64,000 nucleotides of DNA from Jatrophihabitans sp. (GTDB lineage: Bacteria > Actinomycetota > Actinomycetes > Mycobacteriales > Jatrophihabitantaceae), in assembly GCA_036389035.1 (NCBI GenBank), contig DASVQQ010000012.1:62001-126000 (forward strand), written 5' to 3'. Below, piece by piece: positions 1-8,739 of the stretch. Each line of letters opens with the position of its first letter. The first letter of the stretch is position 1. A model generated the notes under the pieces. The model did no database searches and was not told the DNA's origin. It saw only the letters and a program-made list of their open reading frames with translations. The position numbers and the translations under genes were made by a program.

Positions 1-1203
1 GGGATGTACGCCGAGACCCGCGCCGACGACCTGATCGTCGCTGTCATCCGCGAGCTGCTGCGCCGGCATCCCGAGATCTCGCCGGAGCGGATCGACGAGG
101 TGGCGATCGCGGCCAGCACCCAGATCGGCGACCAGGGCCTGACCATCGGCCGGGTCGCCGGGATGCTCGCCGGGCTGCCCAAGACGGTGCCCGGCTACGC
201 CATCGACCGGATGTGCGCCGGCGCCATGACCGCGGTCACCACGATCGCCGGCTCCATCGCCTTCGGCGCCTATGACCTGGCCATCGCCGGCGGGGTGGAG
301 CACATGGGCCGCCATCCAATGGGCGAGGGCGCCGACCCGAACCCCAGGTTCCTGGCCGACAAGCTGGTCTCCCTCGACGCGCTGTCGATGGGCGCGACGG
401 CGGAGAACCTGCACGACCGGTTCCCGCACCTGACCAAGGACCGCGCCGACCGCTACGCCCTGCGCAGCCAGGAGAAGTTCGCCAAGGCCCACGCCGAGGG
501 CAGGATCCAGCCGGACCTGGTGCCGGTCGCGGTCCGGTCCGCCGAGCAGGGCTGGGGACTGGCCAGCAAGGACGAGCCGCCCCGCCCGAGCACCACCCTG
601 CAGGACCTGGCCGCTCTGAAGACCCCGTTCCGGCCGCACGGGCGGATCACCGCCGGCAACGCGGCCGGCCTCAACGACGGGGCGACCGCCTGCATCCTGG
701 CCAGCGCCGAGACCGCCGCCGAGCTGGGCCTGCCGGTGAAGATGACCCTGGTGGGCTACGGGTTCGCCGGCGTCGACCCCGAGGTGATGGGGGTCGGCCC
801 GATCCCGTCCACCGAGCGCGCGCTGGCCAGCACCGGCCTGAGCATCGACGACATCGGGCTGTTCGAGCTGAACGAGGCCTTCGCCGTGCAGGTGCTGGCG
901 TTTCTGGACCACTACGGCATCGACGACGACGACCCCCGGGTCAACCCGTACGGCGGGGCCATCGCGCTGGGCCACCCGCTGGCCTCTTCCGGCGTCCGGC
1001 TGATGACCCAGCTGGCCCGGCAGTTCGCCGAGCACCCTGAGGTGCGTTATGGCCTGACCGCGATGTGCGTCGGGTTCGGCCAGGGCGCCTCGGTGATCTG
1101 GGAGAACCCCCACTACGCCGGCGAGAACGCAGCCGACAAGGCCGACGAGCACGCAGCTGACAAGACCACTGAGAACGCAGCGTCGAACGGAGCCACCCTG
1201 TGA
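1..1203 (+). CDS. Thiolase (acetyl-CoA acyltransferase), 5' end cut by window edge
   Basis: Thiolase that cleaves 3-ketoacyl-CoA with CoA in fatty acid beta-oxidation, or runs in the reverse direction. The frame is open to the left edge (a Gly codon precedes the ATG at 4), so the N-terminus probably lies outside the window. Visible family motifs are MCAGAM with the acyl-accepting Cys near residue 74, NEAFAVQ, the GGAIALGHPLASSG loop with the active-site His, and MCVGFGQG with the second catalytic Cys. A low-complexity Ala/Asp/Lys/Glu tail follows. Its stop overlaps the GTG of the next gene (GTGA at 1200-1203), the usual translationally coupled fadA-fadB arrangement. The family call is firm; substrate chain length is not readable. 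Confidence 0.93.
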   Translation, partial: GMYAETRADDLIVAVIRELLRRHPEISPERIDEVAIAASTQIGDQGLTIGRVAGMLAGLPKTVPGYAIDRMCAGAMTAVTTIAGSIAFGAYDLAIAGGVEHMGRHPMGEGADPNPRFLADKLVSLDALSMGATAENLHDRFPHLTKDRADRYALRSQEKFAKAHAEGRIQPDLVPVAVRSAEQGWGLASKDEPPRPSTTLQDLAALKTPFRPHGRITAGNAAGLNDGATACILASAETAAELGLPVKMTLVGYGFAGVDPEVMGVGPIPSTERALASTGLSIDDIGLFELNEAFAVQVLAFLDHYGIDDDDPRVNPYGGAIALGHPLASSGVRLMTQLARQFAEHPEVRYGLTAMCVGFGQGASVIWENPHYAGENAADKADEHAADKTTENAASNGATL

Positions 1204-3296
1204 ACGCGCCGAACTTCGCCGACGAGGTCATCACCCGGGCCCTGGTCCGCTATCTCGAGGTGCCCGGGCTGGCCGGTGAGTTCGCGCTGATCACCCTGGA
1301 CAACGGCCACGACCACACCCGGCCGTCCACGTTCGGCCCGGCCGGGCTGCGCTCGCTCTCGGATGCGGTGGAGCAGATCGCTGCCCGCTCGCCCAGGGTC
1401 AGCGCCGTCGGGGTCACCGGCAAGCCGTTCATCTTCGCGGCCGGCGCCGACATCTCCGGCGTCGGGCTGGTCACCGAGCGGGCCCAGGCGCTGGCTATCG
1501 CCCAAGAGGGGCACCGGGTCTTCGCCAGCATCAGGAACCTCGACGTCCCCACCTTCGCCTTCGTCAACGGCGCGGCGTTGGGCGGTGGCCTGGAGCTGGC
1601 GCTGCACTGCGACTACCGGACGGTCTCGACCTCGGCGGCGGCGATCGCCCTTCCCGAGTGCTTCCTGGGGCTGGTGCCGGGCTGGGGCGGGACCCAGCTG
1701 CTGCCCAACCTGATCGGCGCCGACAAGGCCGTCCGGGTGATCATCGAGAACGCGCTGAACCAGAACAAGATGCTCAACCCCAAGCAGGCCACCGAGTTCG
1801 GCATCTTCGACGCCCTGCTGGACTCGGCGGACTTTCTCGCCGAGTCGCTGCGCTGGGCGGCGAAGGTGCTCGACGGCTCGACTCCGGTCCAACGGCCCGA
1901 GATCGACCGCGGCTCCGGCTGGGACGCCGCCCTGGCCAAGGGCCGGGCAGCAGCGGACGCCAGGCTGCACGGCGGCGCCCCGGCGCCCTACCGCGCGCTG
2001 GAGCTGATCGAGCTGGCCCGGACGGCGAGCTTCGAAGCCGGCACCGCGGCCGAGGACGAAACGCTGGCGGACCTGATCATGAGCGAAGAGCTGCGTAGCG
2101 GCCTGTACGCCTTCGACCTGGTCAACAAGCGCGCCAAGCGGCCGGCCGGCGCGCCGGACAAGTCGCTGGCCCGCAAGATCACCAAGGTGGGTGTGGTCGG
2201 CGCCGGGTTGATGGCCGGCCAGCTGGCGCTGCTGTTCGTCCGCCGGCTCGAGGTGCCGGTGGTGCTCACCGACCTCGACCGCGAGCGGCTGGACAAGGGC
2301 GTCGGCTACGTGCACGGCGAGATCGACGCCCTGCTGGGCAAGGGAAGGGTCAGCCAGGACAAGGCCAACCGGCTCAAGGCGCTGGTCACCGGCTCGCTGA
2401 CCAAGGACGCCTTCGCCGACGCGGACTTCGTGATCGAGGCGGTCTTCGAGGAGCTGTCGGTCAAGAAGGCGGTCTTCGCCGAGCTGGAGCAGCACCTGGC
2501 CCCCGAGGCGATCCTGGCGACCAACACCTCGTCGCTGTCGATCACCGAGATGGCGGCCGATCTGCGCCATCCCGAGCGGGTGGTGGGTTTCCACTTCTTC
2601 AACCCGGTCGCGGTGCTGCCGCTGCTGGAGATCGTCCGGGGCGCCAAGACCGACGACGCGTCGCTGGCGACGGCGTTCGCGGTGGCCAGGACGCTGAAGA
2701 AGTCCGCGGTGCTGGTCTCCGACGCCCCCGCCTTCGTGGTGAACCGGCTGCTGACCCGCTTCCTGGGCGAGGTCACCGCCGCCGTGGACGAGGGCACCCC
2801 GATCGAGGTCGCCGACCGCGCGCTGGCGCCGCTGGGCCTGCCGATGTCACCGTTCGTGCTGCTGGCCCTGGTCGGGCCGGCCGTCGCGCTGCACGTCGCC
2901 GAGACCATGCACGCGGCCTTCGGCGATCGCTACCCGGTGTCTGAGAACCTGCGCCGGCTGGTGGAAGCCAAGAAGTCCGGCGTCTACGTCTGGGACTCCG
3001 GCAGCCCCGAGGTCGACCCGGAGGTGGCGCGGCTGTTCGAGTTCGGGGACCGGCCCTGCACTGAGGAGCAGGTGCGCGACCGGGCGCTGACCGCGCTGGC
3101 GCAGGAGATCGACCTGATGCTGGCCGACGGTGTGGTGGCCGAGCCGCAGGACATCGACCTGTGCATGTTGCTGGGCAGCGGCTGGCCGTTCCACCTCGGT
3201 GGCGTCACGCCGTACCTGGACCGCCAGGGCTACTCGGAGAAGGTGCGCGGCAGCCGGTTCCTGGCATCCGGGATCGCCAGCGTTCCCGACGCCTGA
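1200..3296 (+). CDS. Multifunctional enoyl-CoA hydratase / 3-hydroxyacyl-CoA dehydrogenase (FadB-type)
   Basis: Two-enzyme beta-oxidation protein of 698 residues. The N-terminal crotonase domain (about 1-220) has the oxyanion-hole segments FIFAAGADISG and GGGLELALHCDYR plus the catalytic stretch ALPECFLGLVPGWGG. A Rossmann 3-hydroxyacyl-CoA dehydrogenase domain follows from about residue 325 (VGVVGAGLMAGQLA, then TNTSSLSITEMA and VVGFHFFNP), with C-terminal dehydrogenase domains after it. The GTG start overlaps the thiolase stop by 4 nt, so the pair should be cotranslated and form a trifunctional-type complex. It ends 3 nt before the convergent membrane-protein gene, with no visible terminator between them. 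Confidence 0.94.
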   Translation: MNAPNFADEVITRALVRYLEVPGLAGEFALITLDNGHDHTRPSTFGPAGLRSLSDAVEQIAARSPRVSAVGVTGKPFIFAAGADISGVGLVTERAQALAIAQEGHRVFASIRNLDVPTFAFVNGAALGGGLELALHCDYRTVSTSAAAIALPECFLGLVPGWGGTQLLPNLIGADKAVRVIIENALNQNKMLNPKQATEFGIFDALLDSADFLAESLRWAAKVLDGSTPVQRPEIDRGSGWDAALAKGRAAADARLHGGAPAPYRALELIELARTASFEAGTAAEDETLADLIMSEELRSGLYAFDLVNKRAKRPAGAPDKSLARKITKVGVVGAGLMAGQLALLFVRRLEVPVVLTDLDRERLDKGVGYVHGEIDALLGKGRVSQDKANRLKALVTGSLTKDAFADADFVIEAVFEELSVKKAVFAELEQHLAPEAILATNTSSLSITEMAADLRHPERVVGFHFFNPVAVLPLLEIVRGAKTDDASLATAFAVARTLKKSAVLVSDAPAFVVNRLLTRFLGEVTAAVDEGTPIEVADRALAPLGLPMSPFVLLALVGPAVALHVAETMHAAFGDRYPVSENLRRLVEAKKSGVYVWDSGSPEVDPEVARLFEFGDRPCTEEQVRDRALTALAQEIDLMLADGVVAEPQDIDLCMLLGSGWPFHLGGVTPYLDRQGYSEKVRGSRFLASGIASVPDA

Positions 3297-3299
3297 GCG

Positions 3300-4769
3300 T
3301 CAGGGCATCTCGGCGATGGCCTGCAGGTCGTCGGGCCCGAGGTCCAGCAGCGAGGCCTGATTGGTTCCGGGCCGGTAGCCGACCACGGTGGAATCCGCTC
3401 CGAGTGCCACCACCTGGCCGTCCCACCACAACGGCGTCAGCGGCGCCTCGATCGGAAAGCCGTCCGGCTGCAGGGCGGGGATCGTCGGCGTCGCGGACCA
3501 GGAGTTGCTCGCGCTCAGGCTGACTGACGCCGAGCCGGTGGCGCCGACCGTGCTGGAACCGCTGAGCGTCACCGTCGGCCCGGACTGCCCGGGCTGGCTG
3601 CTGCGGGCGGGCTGGCTGGTCGGGGCGACCGGCTGGACCAGCGGCAGCACCTCGACCTGGTTGGTGCCGATGTTCTGCAACTGCGCCACCAGCAGCCGGC
3701 GCCGCGACCCGACCTGGGCGTACGTCGCGAAGGCCGAGCCGTCCCGGGCGAAGCTGGCCGGCCCGGTCACCACGCTGATCCCCCGCGTCGGCTGGAACCA
3801 CCGCACCCCGGCGACGGTGCTCGGGCTGGCGCTGGCCGACTGTGAGCGGGTCGCCGACGGCGCGCCGCTGGACCGCGGCCGGCTGGTCGACACCGACGGG
3901 CTGGCGGTGCTGGTGGCCGTCGAGGTGACATAGCGCAGCGGCATCAGGCCGAACCGGCGGACGGCCACGTCCCAGACCAGCAGGTTGGTGGCGTCAGCGG
4001 CCAGCGGGTGCACCGGGCCGAGCGCGCGCAGCGACCTGTCCGGCCGGACCAGCGTCGCCGCGGCCGACAGCGGCTCCAGTGCCACGCCGTTGTCGAAGAC
4101 CCGGTTGACCGGCTTCCAGACCACCATGCCGACGGCGGTGTCGGTCCCGATCCGGGTGCCCGTCGGCAGGAACTGCGAGATTCCGACCGGCCGGGCGGCC
4201 GAGTCGTAGCGCCGCACGGCGAAGTCGCGAAGTTCCGGCTGCCCGGTCGCGGTCGGGCTCGGTGAGGCCGTCCGGCTGGCGGTGGCGGTCTCCGTCGCGC
4301 CGGTGGACGCGCCGGGAACCAGCTGACCGGGCTCGGTCAGGCCGGTCTCCACCAGCACCGCGGCACTCCCGGTCGCGGCCGGAACCACCGCGTCGGCCGG
4401 CCCCAGGTCGCGGACCACCAGGTTCGGCTGCACGGCGTAGGCCCGCTGGCGGCCGTCCAGGGCGGCCAGCACCACGCTCATCCCGCGGCCGGTGACCACC
4501 GACAGCGGCCGGGCGGCGGGCGGCAGCGGCACCTGCCGGACGCTGCCGGCCTGCCGGGACTCCACCACCCCTGCCCGGATCACCAGCAGCGCCGGCACCG
4601 CGGCGGGCGCGGTCGGGCTGCCGCTCACCCTGACCGAGGTGCCGCTGGGCCGGGAGGACGGCTGCGGCTCGCCGTTGACGATCAGGATCACGGCGAGCAC
4701 CAGCAGCACCGCCACCCCGAAGCCGGGAGTGTTGGTCCAGTGCGGCAGCCGGGGCAGCGAACGGGTCAT
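3300..4769 (-). CDS. Membrane-anchored Ser/Thr/Pro-rich protein, possible extracytoplasmic propeller
   Basis: Protein of 489 residues that I do not recognise by family. There is one strong membrane segment near residues 17-35 after a basic N-terminus, so the long Ala/Ser/Thr/Val-rich remainder should face outside. Low-complexity linkers (TASPSPTATG type, plus several Ser-rich stretches) separate short beta-rich blocks such as SVVLAALDGRQRAYAV and FATYAQVGSRRRLLVAQL. These resemble irregular beta-propeller blades, but that is only an impression. It lies 12 nt downstream of the histidine kinase and is the last gene of the regulator-kinase operon, so it may be the sensory partner or an output of that system. 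Confidence 0.6.
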   Translation of the reverse strand: MTRSLPRLPHWTNTPGFGVAVLLVLAVILIVNGEPQPSSRPSGTSVRVSGSPTAPAAVPALLVIRAGVVESRQAGSVRQVPLPPAARPLSVVTGRGMSVVLAALDGRQRAYAVQPNLVVRDLGPADAVVPAATGSAAVLVETGLTEPGQLVPGASTGATETATASRTASPSPTATGQPELRDFAVRRYDSAARPVGISQFLPTGTRIGTDTAVGMVVWKPVNRVFDNGVALEPLSAAATLVRPDRSLRALGPVHPLAADATNLLVWDVAVRRFGLMPLRYVTSTATSTASPSVSTSRPRSSGAPSATRSQSASASPSTVAGVRWFQPTRGISVVTGPASFARDGSAFATYAQVGSRRRLLVAQLQNIGTNQVEVLPLVQPVAPTSQPARSSQPGQSGPTVTLSGSSTVGATGSASVSLSASNSWSATPTIPALQPDGFPIEAPLTPLWWDGQVVALGADSTVVGYRPGTNQASLLDLGPDDLQAIAEMP

Positions 4770-4781
4770 CGAGGCTGGTCG

Positions 4782-5969
4782 CTAAGAGATCAGCGATGCT
4801 TCGTTGTCAGCCGATGCGGGGAAGGAGACCTCGACCCGCAGGCCGCCGGCGGGCTGGGCGCTGGCCGAGATCGACCCGTTGTGCGCGTCCACGATCGCCC
4901 GGACGATCGACAGCCCCAGGCCGGCGCCCCGCTGGCCGGTGCGGGCCCGGCCGCCGCGCCGGAAGGCGTCGAACAGCCCCTCGACCTCCTCGGGCTGAAC
5001 CGGCACCCCGCTGTTGAGCACCACGATTCGCGAGATGCGGTTGGGCCCGAAACCTTCGGACTCGGTCTTGATCTGCACCCAGCCGCCGGGCACGTTGTAG
5101 CGCACCGCGTTCTCCACCAGGTTGCCGATCACCCGCTCCAGCAGGCGCGGGTCACCGGTGGTGCGCACCGGCTCGCCCTCGGCGGTGATGGAGATGCCCC
5201 GGGTGACCGCCTCGGCCTTGGCCGCGGCCACCGCGTTCGGGATCAGCTCGTTGAGCGTGACCTCCTCGGTCAGCTCCAGGCTCTGGCCCTCGCGGCCCTG
5301 CAACCTGGCCAACGCCAGCAGGGCGTCCACCAGCTTCTGGGCGCGGTTGGTGGCCTCACGGACCACCTCACCCATCCGCCGCAGCTCGTCCGGCGGGGCG
5401 TTGGGGTCGGACAGGGTCACGTCCAGCTCGGTCTGGATCACCGCCAGCGGGGTGCGCAGCTCGTGGCTGGCGTTGGCCACGAACCGGCGCTGGCTGCCGA
5501 AGGCGGCGTCCAGCCGTCCGAGCATCTCGTCGAAGGTGTCGGCCAGCTCGCGCAGCTCGTCGTCCGGACCGCCCAGGCCGATCCGCTCGCTGAGGGTCTT
5601 GGTCGACAGCTGCCGGGCGGTGGCGGTGATCCGGGCCACCGGGCGCAGGGCCTGGCGGGCCAGCAGGTAACCGCCGATCGAGCCGATCAGGACGATCACC
5701 CCGAAGTACAGCAACCCGTTGTTGAGCAGGTAGTGCAGCGCGTCCTCGCGCATCACCGAGCGGGCCTCGGACGGGTTCCAGGTCGTCTGCCCCTTGGTGG
5801 CGTTGTCGACGATGGTGACGTCGCCGGGGTTGGGCGGCAGCGCGATCTGGCTGAGCGCCCGGTCCAGCAGGATGTAGGAGGTGGCCAATAGCGCAGCGCC
5901 GATGAGCAGCACCAGAGCGCCGTAGAGCAACGCCATCCGGATCCGCAGCGACGGCTGCACCAGTCTCAC
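4782..5969 (-). CDS. Two-component sensor histidine kinase
   Basis: Membrane histidine kinase of 395 residues. A first membrane helix lies at about residues 11-31, then a short extracytoplasmic domain of roughly 60 residues, a second helix (FGVIVLIGSIGGYLL) and a HAMP linker. The HisKA dimerisation domain carries the phospho-acceptor His in NASHELRTP. The ATP-binding domain shows the N box (ERVIGNLVENAVRYN) and the G2 box (GAGLGLSIV). Its start overlaps the stop of the OmpR-type regulator by 4 nt, so the two form a coupled pair. The periplasmic sensor is small and the signal cannot be inferred. Confidence 0.95.
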   Translation of the reverse strand: MRLVQPSLRIRMALLYGALVLLIGAALLATSYILLDRALSQIALPPNPGDVTIVDNATKGQTTWNPSEARSVMREDALHYLLNNGLLYFGVIVLIGSIGGYLLARQALRPVARITATARQLSTKTLSERIGLGGPDDELRELADTFDEMLGRLDAAFGSQRRFVANASHELRTPLAVIQTELDVTLSDPNAPPDELRRMGEVVREATNRAQKLVDALLALARLQGREGQSLELTEEVTLNELIPNAVAAAKAEAVTRGISITAEGEPVRTTGDPRLLERVIGNLVENAVRYNVPGGWVQIKTESEGFGPNRISRIVVLNSGVPVQPEEVEGLFDAFRRGGRARTGQRGAGLGLSIVRAIVDAHNGSISASAQPAGGLRVEVSFPASADNEASLIS

Positions 5970-6679
5970 TGCTCGGTCGAACCCCCAGACTCTTCGTCCT
6001 CGGCGGGCGGGGTGACCAGGGTGGGATCCACCCGGTAGCCCGAACCCACCACGGTCTCGATGACGGGCGGCTCGCCGAGCTTGCGCCGCAGGGTCATCAT
6101 CGTGACCCGGACGGTGGTCGTGAACGGATCAGCGTGTTCGTCCCACACCCGGTCGAGCAGCTCCTCACTGGAGACAACGACGCCGGCGGCCGACAGCAAC
6201 GTCTCGAGCACGCCGAATTCCTTGCGGGTCAGGTCGACGTTGCGTCCGGACCGGGTGACGGTGCGCTTGGAGGGGTCCAGCACCAGGTCACCGGCCTGCA
6301 ACACCGGCGGGGCAGCCGGCGTCGCGCGCCGCCCGAGCGCCCGCACCCGGGCCACCAGCTCGGCGAAGGCGAACGGCTTGGCCAGGTAGTCATCGGCGCC
6401 CAGCGCCAGGCCCTCGACCTTGTCCTCGATCGAGCCGCTGGCGGTCAGCATGATGACCCGGGTCAGCACGCCCTCGTCAGTCAGCGAGCGGCAGATCTCG
6501 TCGCCGCTCTTGCCCGGCAGGTCCCGGTCGAGCACCACCACGTCGTAGCGGGTGGTGGTCGCCTTGTTGAATCCCTCGTCGCCGTCATAGGCGACATCCA
6601 CTGCCATACCTTCTCTGCGCAGCCCCCGCACAACGGCGTCCGCCAGCTGGGTCTCGTCTTCAACCACAAGTACGCGCAC
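5966..6679 (-). CDS. OmpR/PhoB-family response regulator
   Basis: DNA-binding response regulator of 237 residues. The receiver domain has the acidic pair in VVEDETQ, the phospho-acceptor Asp in VVLDRDLPG, the switch Thr in MLTASG and the Lys in LAKPFAFAEL. A linker leads to a winged-helix Trans_reg_C domain (LTRKEFGVLETLL, then VRVTMMTLRRKLG). The GTG start has GGAG five bases upstream. It is the first gene of the three-gene operon with the kinase (4 nt overlap) and the membrane protein. Likely target promoters are not visible, apart from possible autoregulation in the 92 nt gap before dxs. Confidence 0.95.
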   Translation of the reverse strand: MRVLVVEDETQLADAVVRGLRREGMAVDVAYDGDEGFNKATTTRYDVVVLDRDLPGKSGDEICRSLTDEGVLTRVIMLTASGSIEDKVEGLALGADDYLAKPFAFAELVARVRALGRRATPAAPPVLQAGDLVLDPSKRTVTRSGRNVDLTRKEFGVLETLLSAAGVVVSSEELLDRVWDEHADPFTTTVRVTMMTLRRKLGEPPVIETVVGSGYRVDPTLVTPPAEDEESGGSTEQ

Positions 6680-6771
6680 GCCGTCTCCGCTTTCTGGATG
6701 ACCGCGACCGGGGTAAAGGCCGCAGGTGATGAGACAACGATCTCACACACCAGCCCCTTAGCGGCAGGAGG

Positions 6772-8733
6772 TCACTCTCGACGGCGGTCGGTGTCCTGCG
6801 CGGGAGCATGACCGGCCGAGAACAGCTCGTCACCGTCGGTGGGCCCGTCGCCGCGCCCGAGCACCGCCGCCGCGAACTCGATCGCCCGGCGGGAGATGCC
6901 CTGCGGGGTGAGGCCGATGACCGCGCGCACCTCGGCCACCTTGCCGTGCTCGAGAAAGCTGACCGGGATGCCGATCTCGCGGGTGGGGACGGTCAGGCCC
7001 TGCTCGCCGAGGTATTGGGCGAACCGGGAGCCGGCGCCGTTGACGACCACGCCGTCCTCGACGGTTATCAACACCCCGGCCTGGGCCGCGAAATCGGTCA
7101 GCGCCGGCGGCACCGGGCTGACCCAGCGCGGGTCGATCACCCGGACGGTGTAGCCGGCCTCGCCGATCCGCTCGGCGCCGTCGAGGACGTCCGGCGCCAT
7201 CGCGCCCACCGACACCAGCAGGACGTCGACCGGGCCGCTGGCGGTCTCGGCCAGCACGTCGATGCCGCCCACCGAGCGCAGCGCCGTGATGTCAGCGCCC
7301 AACGGGGTCTTGGGGTAGCGCAGCACCGACGGCGCGTCGTCGATGGCCAGGCACTCGCCCAGCGCGGCACGCAGGGTCGGCTCGTCGCGCGGCACCGCCA
7401 GGTGCAGGCCGGGGACGATGCCGAGCATCGCGATGTCCCACATCCCGTGGTGGCTGGCGCCGTCCTCCCCGGTCACGCCGGCCCGGTCCAGCACCAGCGT
7501 CACCCCGGCCTTGTGCAGCGCGACGTCCATCAGCAGCTGGTCGAAGGCCCGGTTGAGGAAGGTGGCGTACAGCGCGATCACCGGATGCAGCCCGGCCGCG
7601 GCCATGCCGGCGGCCGAGGTCAGGGCGTGCTGCTCGGCGATGCCGACGTCGAAGCAGCGGTGCGGGTACTCGGCCGCGAACGCCCCGAGGCCGACCGGGT
7701 CCAGCATCGCGGCCGTGATCGCCACCACGTCGTCGCGGACAGCGCCGATCCGGACTATCTCATCGGAGAACACCCCGGACCAGGTCTGGCCGCCCTTGCT
7801 CAGGAACTCGCCGGTCTCGGGGTCGAAGGCGCCACCGCCGTGCATGTGGTCGGCCTGGTGGTTCTCGGCCGGGGCGTAGCCGTAGCCCTTGCGGGTCACG
7901 CAGTGCACCAGCACCGGGCCCTCGAACTGCTTGGCCAGCGAGAAGGCGTGCTCGAGGGCGGCCAGGTCATGGCCGTCCACCGGGCCCATGTACTTCAGCC
8001 CCAGGTCCTCGAACATGCCCTGCGGGGCGAGCAGGTCTTTCATGCCCCGCTTGAGCCCGTGCAGCGCGCCGTACAGCGGGGGCCCGACCACCGGCGTCCG
8101 GCCCAGGGTGTCCTTGACGTTGCCCAGCATCCGCTCGTAGCCCGGACGCAGCCGCAGGCCGGCCAGGTGCTCGGCCAGGCCGCCGATCGTCGGCGAGTAG
8201 GAGCGGCCGTTGTCGTTGACCACGATCACCACCGGCCGGTCGGAGGTGGCGATGTTGTTCAGCGCCTCCCAGCACATCCCGCCGGTCAGCGCGCCGTCGC
8301 CGACCACCGCGACCACCGGCCGCCGGTCACCGCGCACGTCGAAGGCCTTGGCCAGGCCGTCGGCGTAGGACAGCGCCGTCGAGGCGTGGGAGTTCTCGAT
8401 CCAGTCGTGCTCGCTCTCGGCGCGGCAGGGGTAGCCCGACAGCCCCTGGCTCTGCCGCAGGCTGGCGAAGTTCTCCTGCCGGCCGGTGACCAGCTTGTGC
8501 ACGTAGCTCTGGTGGCCGGTGTCGAACAGGATCGGCTCGGTCGGCGAGTCGAACACCCGGTGCAGGGCCAGGGTGAGTTCGACCGCGCCGAGATTCGGCC
8601 CGAGGTGGCCCCCGGTACGCGAGACGTTGCGCACCAGGAAGTCACGGATCTCGGTGGCGAGGGACCCGAGTTCCTCCGAACTTAGCTGGCGCAGGTCAGC
8701 AGGGCAGGAGATCCGGCTCAGAAGAGGGCTCAC
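6772..8733 (-). CDS. dxs: 1-deoxy-D-xylulose-5-phosphate synthase
   Basis: Thiamine-diphosphate enzyme that condenses pyruvate with glyceraldehyde 3-phosphate, the first step of the MEP isoprenoid pathway. The 653-residue length is normal. Visible motifs are [12 protein letters not shown], the ThDP-binding GDGALTGGM followed by Asn residues, the [12 protein letters not shown] pyrimidine-domain stretch, the catalytic-region [10 protein letters not shown], and a C-terminal transketolase domain ([15 protein letters not shown]). The GTG start sits 8 nt downstream of a TAGGCT box with no Shine-Dalgarno sequence, so the mRNA is probably leaderless. The neighbouring methyltransferase lies just upstream on the same strand, as in mycobacteria. 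Confidence 0.97.
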   Translation of the reverse strand: MSPLLSRISCPADLRQLSSEELGSLATEIRDFLVRNVSRTGGHLGPNLGAVELTLALHRVFDSPTEPILFDTGHQSYVHKLVTGRQENFASLRQSQGLSGYPCRAESEHDWIENSHASTALSYADGLAKAFDVRGDRRPVVAVVGDGALTGGMCWEALNNIATSDRPVVIVVNDNGRSYSPTIGGLAEHLAGLRLRPGYERMLGNVKDTLGRTPVVGPPLYGALHGLKRGMKDLLAPQGMFEDLGLKYMGPVDGHDLAALEHAFSLAKQFEGPVLVHCVTRKGYGYAPAENHQADHMHGGGAFDPETGEFLSKGGQTWSGVFSDEIVRIGAVRDDVVAITAAMLDPVGLGAFAAEYPHRCFDVGIAEQHALTSAAGMAAAGLHPVIALYATFLNRAFDQLLMDVALHKAGVTLVLDRAGVTGEDGASHHGMWDIAMLGIVPGLHLAVPRDEPTLRAALGECLAIDDAPSVLRYPKTPLGADITALRSVGGIDVLAETASGPVDVLLVSVGAMAPDVLDGAERIGEAGYTVRVIDPRWVSPVPPALTDFAAQAGVLITVEDGVVVNGAGSRFAQYLGEQGLTVPTREIGIPVSFLEHGKVAEVRAVIGLTPQGISRRAIEFAAAVLGRGDGPTDGDELFSAGHAPAQDTDRRRE

Positions 8734-8739
8734 AAGGGG

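Noticed and set aside
1113..2594. 493-codon minus-strand frame
   Set aside because: It is a shadow of fadB: Gln/Arg/Gly/Leu-rich with no domain, a typical antisense artefact of high-GC genes.
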